From the NCBI GenBank assembly GCA_964505995.1, contig CAZDLB010000031.1, positions 1-17,838 of the forward strand: DNA of 17,838 nucleotides. The letters are read 5' to 3'. Every line of letters begins with the position of its first letter. Within the stretch, counting starts at the first letter, position 1. Of this stretch, positions 14,096 to 17,838 are shown piece by piece. The notes under the pieces were generated by a model. That model was not told where the DNA came from and did no database searches. It saw only the letters and a list, made by a program, of their open reading frames with translations. The translations under genes and the position numbers were made by a program. Source of the stretch: JAJRVH01 sp964505995 (GTDB taxonomy: Bacteria; Pseudomonadota; Zetaproteobacteria; Mariprofundales; Mariprofundaceae).

Positions 14096-15274
14096 TCACC
14101 AGGTCTTTTCCGAGCGGTTGCGCAGTTTCACGGCCAGCGCATTCAGGCTGAGCAGAACGGCCAGCAGCACGATGATGCCGGCTGCGGTGCGTTCCTCAAA
14201 GGCGCGGATGGACTCGGCCGACCAGGTATAGACCTGGGCCGGCAGAACCGTCGTTGCCTCGAGGATGGAATGGGGCTCCTCCGGAATATAGGCCATCATG
14301 CCGACAATCAGCAGCGGCGCCGTTTCGCCCATGGCCTGGGCCAGGCCGATGATCGAGCCGGTCAGGATGCCGGGCATGGCCAGCGGCAGCACATGATGCC
14401 AGACCGTCTGCAGGCTGGAAGCGCCAAGACCGTAGGCCGCCTCGCGGATCGAATCGGGCACGGCCCTGAGGGCTGCGCGTGTGGCGATGATGATGATCGG
14501 CAGCGTCATCAGGGCCAGCGTCAGGCCGCCGGCCAGCGCCGAGGATCGCGGCACGCCCATGAAATTGATGAAGATCGCCAGTCCCAGAAGGCCGTAGAGG
14601 ATGGAAGGGATCGCGGCCAGGTTGTTGATGTTGACCTCGATGAGCTGCGTGAAGCGGTTGTCCGGCGCGAATTCCTCCAGATAGATGGCCGTCATCACGC
14701 CGATGGGAACGGCAAAGGCCATCGTCAGCAGCAGCACCAGCACCGAGCCGATGGCCGCGGCCAGGATGCCCGCGTTTTCCGGCAGCTTCGAGTCCCCCTT
14801 CGTGAAGAAGCCGGTATTGAAGGCCAGCCGCACCTTGCCTTCCTTCTCAAGCTGTCGGACGATCTTCTGATATTTGCCCTTGAGCTTGTGGCCCTCATGC
14901 CCCTTGAGGAACTGATCCACGCGATAGTCCGCCAGCACCCACTCATCGGATGAGGTGCCGACGAGCTCGGGATGTTCCTTGAGCATCATCGGAATGCTGC
15001 GCAGCCATGCCCGGCTGATCAGCTTCCTGTATTCACGCGGCACGGCCTTGTTGTAATTGGATTTGGCGGCCTCGGAATAGTTCACCTGCACGAGGATCTC
15101 CGCCTGCTGGAAGGCCGGCAGGCCCTTGCCGATGATGTCGATGAAGAAGACGACGAGAAAGGCCATGGCGAGCGCCAGGGCCCCGGCGCCATACCACTTG
15201 AAGCGGGCATCGGCGCGCTTGCGCCGGCGGGTGCGGGGATTCAGTGATTCCGACGTGAGATGCGGGGCCATCAT
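14096..15274 (-). CDS. pstA: Phosphate ABC transporter permease PstA (long form)
   Basis: An inner-membrane permease pairing with PstC. At 392 residues it is about 100 longer than E. coli PstA (296). The extra part is a hydrophilic, Lys-rich region (about 52-168) between the first transmembrane helix (28-50) and the second, probably periplasmic; long PstA proteins with such an N-terminal domain (DUF3333 type) are known in several proteobacteria. The C-terminal permease domain has five more helices. The EAA-type loop that touches PstB is seen in REAAYGLGASSLQTVWHHVL, followed by GLAQAMGETAPLLIVG. The ATG overlaps the pstC stop as ATGA; a second in-frame ATG follows directly. Confidence 0.95.
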   Translation of the reverse strand: MMAPHLTSESLNPRTRRRKRADARFKWYGAGALALAMAFLVVFFIDIIGKGLPAFQQAEILVQVNYSEAAKSNYNKAVPREYRKLISRAWLRSIPMMLKEHPELVGTSSDEWVLADYRVDQFLKGHEGHKLKGKYQKIVRQLEKEGKVRLAFNTGFFTKGDSKLPENAGILAAAIGSVLVLLLTMAFAVPIGVMTAIYLEEFAPDNRFTQLIEVNINNLAAIPSILYGLLGLAIFINFMGVPRSSALAGGLTLALMTLPIIIIATRAALRAVPDSIREAAYGLGASSLQTVWHHVLPLAMPGILTGSIIGLAQAMGETAPLLIVGMMAYIPEEPHSILEATTVLPAQVYTWSAESIRAFEERTAAGIIVLLAVLLSLNALAVKLRNRSEKTW

Positions 15275-16515
15275 TCGTACCTCTGCTTGAACCGGCGCAC
15301 GACGATGGTCGAGACGATGTTCAGCATCAGCGTGATCAGGAGCAGCACCAGGCCCAGCGCGAACGCGGCCAGCGTGAAGGCCGAATCGAATTCCTGATCG
15401 CCGGTCAGCGCCTCGACGATCTTCACCGTCACGGTCGTCATGCCCTCCAGCGGATTGGCCGTCAGGTTTGGTCGCAGGCCCGCGGCCATGACGACGATCA
15501 TCGTCTCGCCGATCGCACGCGACATGGTCAGCAGGAAGGCGGATACGATGCCCGGAAAGGCCGCCGGAAGCACGATATGACGGATGGTTTCGGACTTCGT
15601 CGTGCCCAGCGCCAGCGAGCCGTCACGCAGCGATTGCGGCACGGCGCGGATGACGTCGTCGGACAGCGAGGACATGAACGGGATGATCATCACGCCCATG
15701 ATCAGCCCCGGCGCCAGCGCGTTGGTGTAATCGGCCTCCAGCCCGAGGGCATGCGCGATCTCGACGATCATCGGACTGACGGTAATGGCGGCGAAGAAGC
15801 CGTAGACGACGGTCGGGATGCCGGCCAGCACCTCGAGCATCGGTTTCAGGCGCCCGCGCGCCGCGTGCGAGGCGTATTCGGACATGTAGATGGCCGAGAA
15901 CAGGCCGATCGGCACGGCCACGAGCATCGCGATGCCGGTGATCATGAAGGTGCCGGCAAAGATCGGCAGCGAGCCGAACAGCGGCGGCGCCACGCCCTCG
16001 GTTTCGCGTCCGGCACCGATCAGAAAGGCCGTATCCGGCTGCCATTGGGTACCGGTGATGAAATCCCAGAAGGAAATCACGTTGAAGAAGCGGACCGCCT
16101 CGAAGATGACCGACAGCACGATGCCGATCGTCGTCAGGATCGAGACCGTCGCGGCGACGAACAGCAGCCCGCGCATGACCTTCTCGACCTTCTGGCGTGC
16201 GCGGAACTCCAGAGAGATGTTTTTCAGCGCCAGCCACAGGCCGATCCCTCCCAGGCCGAACGATGTGGCCAGCAGCATCGGCGCCGGCACATCGGCGATA
16301 TGGAACAGGTGCAGCAGGCTGAAGACGAGGCCAGTGACAAGTGCCGGCAGCGCCAGCCCGATGACGGCATACCAGCCGTGAAACTGGGGAAGCGAATGCA
16401 GGCTGCCACCGCCCGTTGTCGCGGCCAGCGCACGGTTGCGCGCCAGCCAGAAGGCCATGAAAGAAAGCGGGATCAGGCCGCCGAAGAACCACAAAAAGAG
16501 CGTTGAGGTACTCAT
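15271..16515 (-). CDS. pstC: Phosphate ABC transporter permease PstC (long form)
   Basis: The second membrane permease of the Pst system. It has 414 residues, longer than E. coli PstC (319) because of an N-terminal extension with about three extra hydrophobic segments (5-24, 49-69, 78-94) before the usual permease domain. The domain includes VAVPIGLFSAIYMSEYA, the EAA-type loop near LALGTTKSETIRHIVLPAAF, and MSRAIGETMIVVMAAG. The ATG at 16515 has no clear Shine-Dalgarno. It lies 224 bp after pstS, separated by two hairpins, so its level is probably below that of pstS. PstC and PstA extensions of this sort often occur together. Confidence 0.94.
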   Translation of the reverse strand: MSTSTLFLWFFGGLIPLSFMAFWLARNRALAATTGGGSLHSLPQFHGWYAVIGLALPALVTGLVFSLLHLFHIADVPAPMLLATSFGLGGIGLWLALKNISLEFRARQKVEKVMRGLLFVAATVSILTTIGIVLSVIFEAVRFFNVISFWDFITGTQWQPDTAFLIGAGRETEGVAPPLFGSLPIFAGTFMITGIAMLVAVPIGLFSAIYMSEYASHAARGRLKPMLEVLAGIPTVVYGFFAAITVSPMIVEIAHALGLEADYTNALAPGLIMGVMIIPFMSSLSDDVIRAVPQSLRDGSLALGTTKSETIRHIVLPAAFPGIVSAFLLTMSRAIGETMIVVMAAGLRPNLTANPLEGMTTVTVKIVEALTGDQEFDSAFTLAAFALGLVLLLITLMLNIVSTIVVRRFKQRYE

Positions 16516-16638
16516 CGCCAGGCGGGGTTCCGGTCAGATGTAGCGGGCGAAATCAGCAATCGCTCCCTCCATGAGGCAATGCTATCGCGTTCCCGGGAAG
16601 CGGGAAAGCTCAGATGATGCGCTATCAGGGCCACGAAC

Positions 16639-16670
16639 ATCGACATGCTCGCCGCAGCGGGCATGTCGAT
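16639..16670. repeat. Second perfect inverted repeat between pstS and pstC
   Basis: ATCGACATGC (16639-16648) and GCATGTCGAT (16661-16670) are perfect inverted repeats. On the plus strand pairing continues through T-G, C-G, G-C and C-G to a CGCA loop, a 14-bp stem; on the minus strand (pstS mRNA sense) the inner part has one A/C mismatch. No U-tract follows on either strand. It may stabilise the 3' end of pstS mRNA or bind a protein. Confidence 0.6.
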
Positions 16671-16694
16671 ACCGGCGGCAGAAAGAGCGCAGAA

Positions 16695-16724
16695 AGCCGG
16701 CCGAAGCGGATGCTCCGGCCGGCT
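16695..16724 (-). terminator. Strong hairpin after pstS (partial terminator)
   Basis: On the minus strand AGCCGGCCGGAGC pairs with GCTTCGGCCGGCT, a 13-bp stem with one G-U pair and an ATCC loop. It begins 15 bp after the pstS stop and is followed by TTCTGC, a weak U-tract. Hairpins here are common in pst operons, where they let the binding protein be made in excess over the membrane subunits. Confidence 0.65.
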
Positions 16725-16739
16725 CCAATGCATGCGGTT

Positions 16740-17792
16740 CTACTTCTTCTTGAAGTCGGCTGCGGTCAGGTTGGTCAGGTGCTCAAGCTGGGAGCGGTAG
16801 TGATCGCGCAGCTTCTTCGGCAGCGGAATCAGCCCGATCTCGGCGCAGGCGCCGTCATCGCCGATCATCTCCTCAGACGTGAACAGGCGGGCGTATTCCA
16901 TCATGCCCAGCACCTTGCCGATGTGCGCCTTCTTGATGTAGAAGTACAGCGAACGGGACAGCGGGTAGGAGCCGTTCTGCACGGTTTCCGGAGCCGGAGC
17001 CACGCCCTCGATCGTCGCAGCGGCGATGGAGTCGGAGTTCTCCTCCAGATAGCTGTAGCCGAAGATGCCCAGCGCTTCGGTATCCTTGCCCAGCTTCTGC
17101 ACGATCAGGTTGTCGTTCTCGCCCGAAGGCACATAGACGCCGTCCTGACGGATCTCGTGGTACTTCTTGTACTTCTTGTTCTTCTTCGGATCCGCCTTGT
17201 ACAGATCGGTGTAGACGCTCATGTGCTTGGTCAGGTGCTTGAGGATCATGTCCTCGAAGGCGTCACGCGTACCCGACGAGGTCGGCGGGCCGTAGATGGT
17301 GATCTTGCGGTGCGGCAGCTTCGGGTTGATCTCGTCCCAGAAGTGGTAGGGATTGGCAATCAGATGCGAGCCATCCTTGCTCGGAACCTCGGCGGCCACG
17401 GCCAGCATCATTTCCTTGCGGGTCAGGTTCAGCGGCCTGGCCTTCTTGCTCTGAGCGATGGCGATGCCGTCATAACCGACGACGATCTCGGTGATTTCCT
17501 TTACGCCGTTCTTCTGGCACTTCTTGAATTCCTTGGCCTTCATGCGGCGCGAGGCGTTGGTGAAGTCCGGGGTATCCATGCCGGCACCGGCACAGAACAG
17601 CTTCATGCCGCCGCCGGAACCGGTGGACTCAACGACCGGGGTCTTGAACTTCGTCGTGGCGCCCAGCTCTTCAGCGACATAGCTGGAGAACGGATAGACC
17701 GTGGACGAACCGACGATCTTGATCTGGTCGCGCGCTTCGGCGGCGTGAGCGGCCATCAGCAGCGCGGCTGTTGCGATGATGAACTTTTTCAT
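16740..17792 (-). CDS. pstS: Periplasmic phosphate-binding protein PstS
   Basis: The high-affinity phosphate receptor that delivers phosphate to PstCA. It has 350 residues with a Sec signal peptide (MKKFIIATAALLMAAHAAEA, cleavage near 20). The phosphate-cradle segments are GSSTVYPF (28-35), ESTGSGGGMK (55-64), DFTNASRRM (76-84) and GPPTSSGTRDAFED (168-181). They match the PstS type seen in alpha- and some gammaproteobacteria rather than the enteric type. It is unusually Lys-rich, with a run KADPKKNKKYKKYHEIR near residues 195-211 and a FKKK end. The ATG is preceded by AGGAG. It is the first gene of the pst-phoU-ppx run and is separated from pstC by two hairpins. Confidence 0.96.
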   Translation of the reverse strand: MKKFIIATAALLMAAHAAEARDQIKIVGSSTVYPFSSYVAEELGATTKFKTPVVESTGSGGGMKLFCAGAGMDTPDFTNASRRMKAKEFKKCQKNGVKEITEIVVGYDGIAIAQSKKARPLNLTRKEMMLAVAAEVPSKDGSHLIANPYHFWDEINPKLPHRKITIYGPPTSSGTRDAFEDMILKHLTKHMSVYTDLYKADPKKNKKYKKYHEIRQDGVYVPSGENDNLIVQKLGKDTEALGIFGYSYLEENSDSIAAATIEGVAPAPETVQNGSYPLSRSLYFYIKKAHIGKVLGMMEYARLFTSEEMIGDDGACAEIGLIPLPKKLRDHYRSQLEHLTNLTAADFKKK

Positions 17793-17825
17793 GCGTATCT
17801 CCTGTTTTTTTGATTCAGCTTATAG
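17793..17825 (-). promoter_or_regulatory. pstS leader with candidate -10
   Basis: The minus strand carries TATAAG (17819-17824; five of six to TATAAT), then a short A-rich leader and CAGGAG before the ATG at 17792. By the 10-bp gap seen in the two Pho promoters of the ppk region, a Pho box here would begin at about 17835 and lie mostly beyond the window edge, so it cannot be confirmed. Confidence 0.45.
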
Positions 17826-17838
17826 AAAGGGCCGGGGC

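Noticed and set aside
13466..14953. 495-codon plus-strand open frame opposite pstB and pstA
   Set aside because: Crosses two well-supported genes and their junction; composition is that of a shadow frame.
16512..16733. 73-codon minus-strand open frame in the pstS-pstC gap
   Set aside because: It starts inside the base of the strong hairpin, has no ribosome site and no family resemblance; the hairpins explain the gap better.
1..17838. Insertion sequence, prophage, CRISPR or tRNA genes
   Set aside because: No terminal inverted repeats, transposase core, direct-repeat array or tRNA-like cloverleaf was seen; the recombinase-like tail at 5007-5699 has no catalytic domain or flanking repeats.

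Overview
This window is GC-rich, tightly packed chromosomal DNA from a proteobacterium. The family content (NhaA, FolK plus deoxynucleoside kinase, XseA, a complete Pst-PhoU-Ppx set and PPK1) and the Pho boxes of enterobacterial type point to Proteobacteria. I cannot name a genus, and I see no mobile element, CRISPR array, tRNA or rRNA. Except for ppk, every gene is on the minus strand.

Left part (about 16-8677, minus strand, read right to left): a small atypical receiver-like protein (8225-8677), xseA (exonuclease VII large subunit), a secreted M23 peptidase, a cysteine-rich protein of unknown role with a TTG start, a stand-alone receiver-domain response regulator, a SPOR-domain membrane protein, a gamma-glutamyltransferase family protein, folK, a deoxynucleoside kinase and nhaA, followed by a terminator-like hairpin. 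Many junctions overlap or are only a few bases long (SPOR/ggt share ATGA; ggt/folK and M23/xseA overlap by 10 bp), so most of this run is probably co-transcribed. A second promoter candidate lies in the 66-bp gap at 5700-5765.

Right part (8678-17838): the phosphate and polyphosphate island. pstS-pstC-pstA-pstB-phoU-ppx run on the minus strand from the right edge. ppk runs on the plus strand and meets ppx tail to tail with 3 bp between them. PstSCAB imports phosphate, PhoU couples the transporter to PhoR/PhoB signalling (phoBR are not in the window), PPK1 makes polyphosphate and Ppx degrades it.

The most interesting stretch is the 308-bp divergent region 8678-8985. It carries two Pho boxes built from 7-bp repeats at exact 11-bp spacing: four repeats pointing at the atypical receiver gene and two pointing at ppk. 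In both directions a -10-like hexamer follows after the same 10-bp gap. A strong intrinsic terminator then lies on the plus strand inside the ppk leader, with no plus-strand gene upstream. This suggests either a roughly 60-nt phosphate-starvation small RNA or attenuation of ppk. The receiver-like gene lacks most phosphorylation-pocket residues and any DNA-binding domain, and resembles the N-terminal domain of CsgD/VpsT-type regulators. A second oddity is the cysteine-rich protein at 5007-5699: its C-terminal region resembles the tail of Tn554-type tyrosine recombinases, but no recombinase catalytic domain is present.
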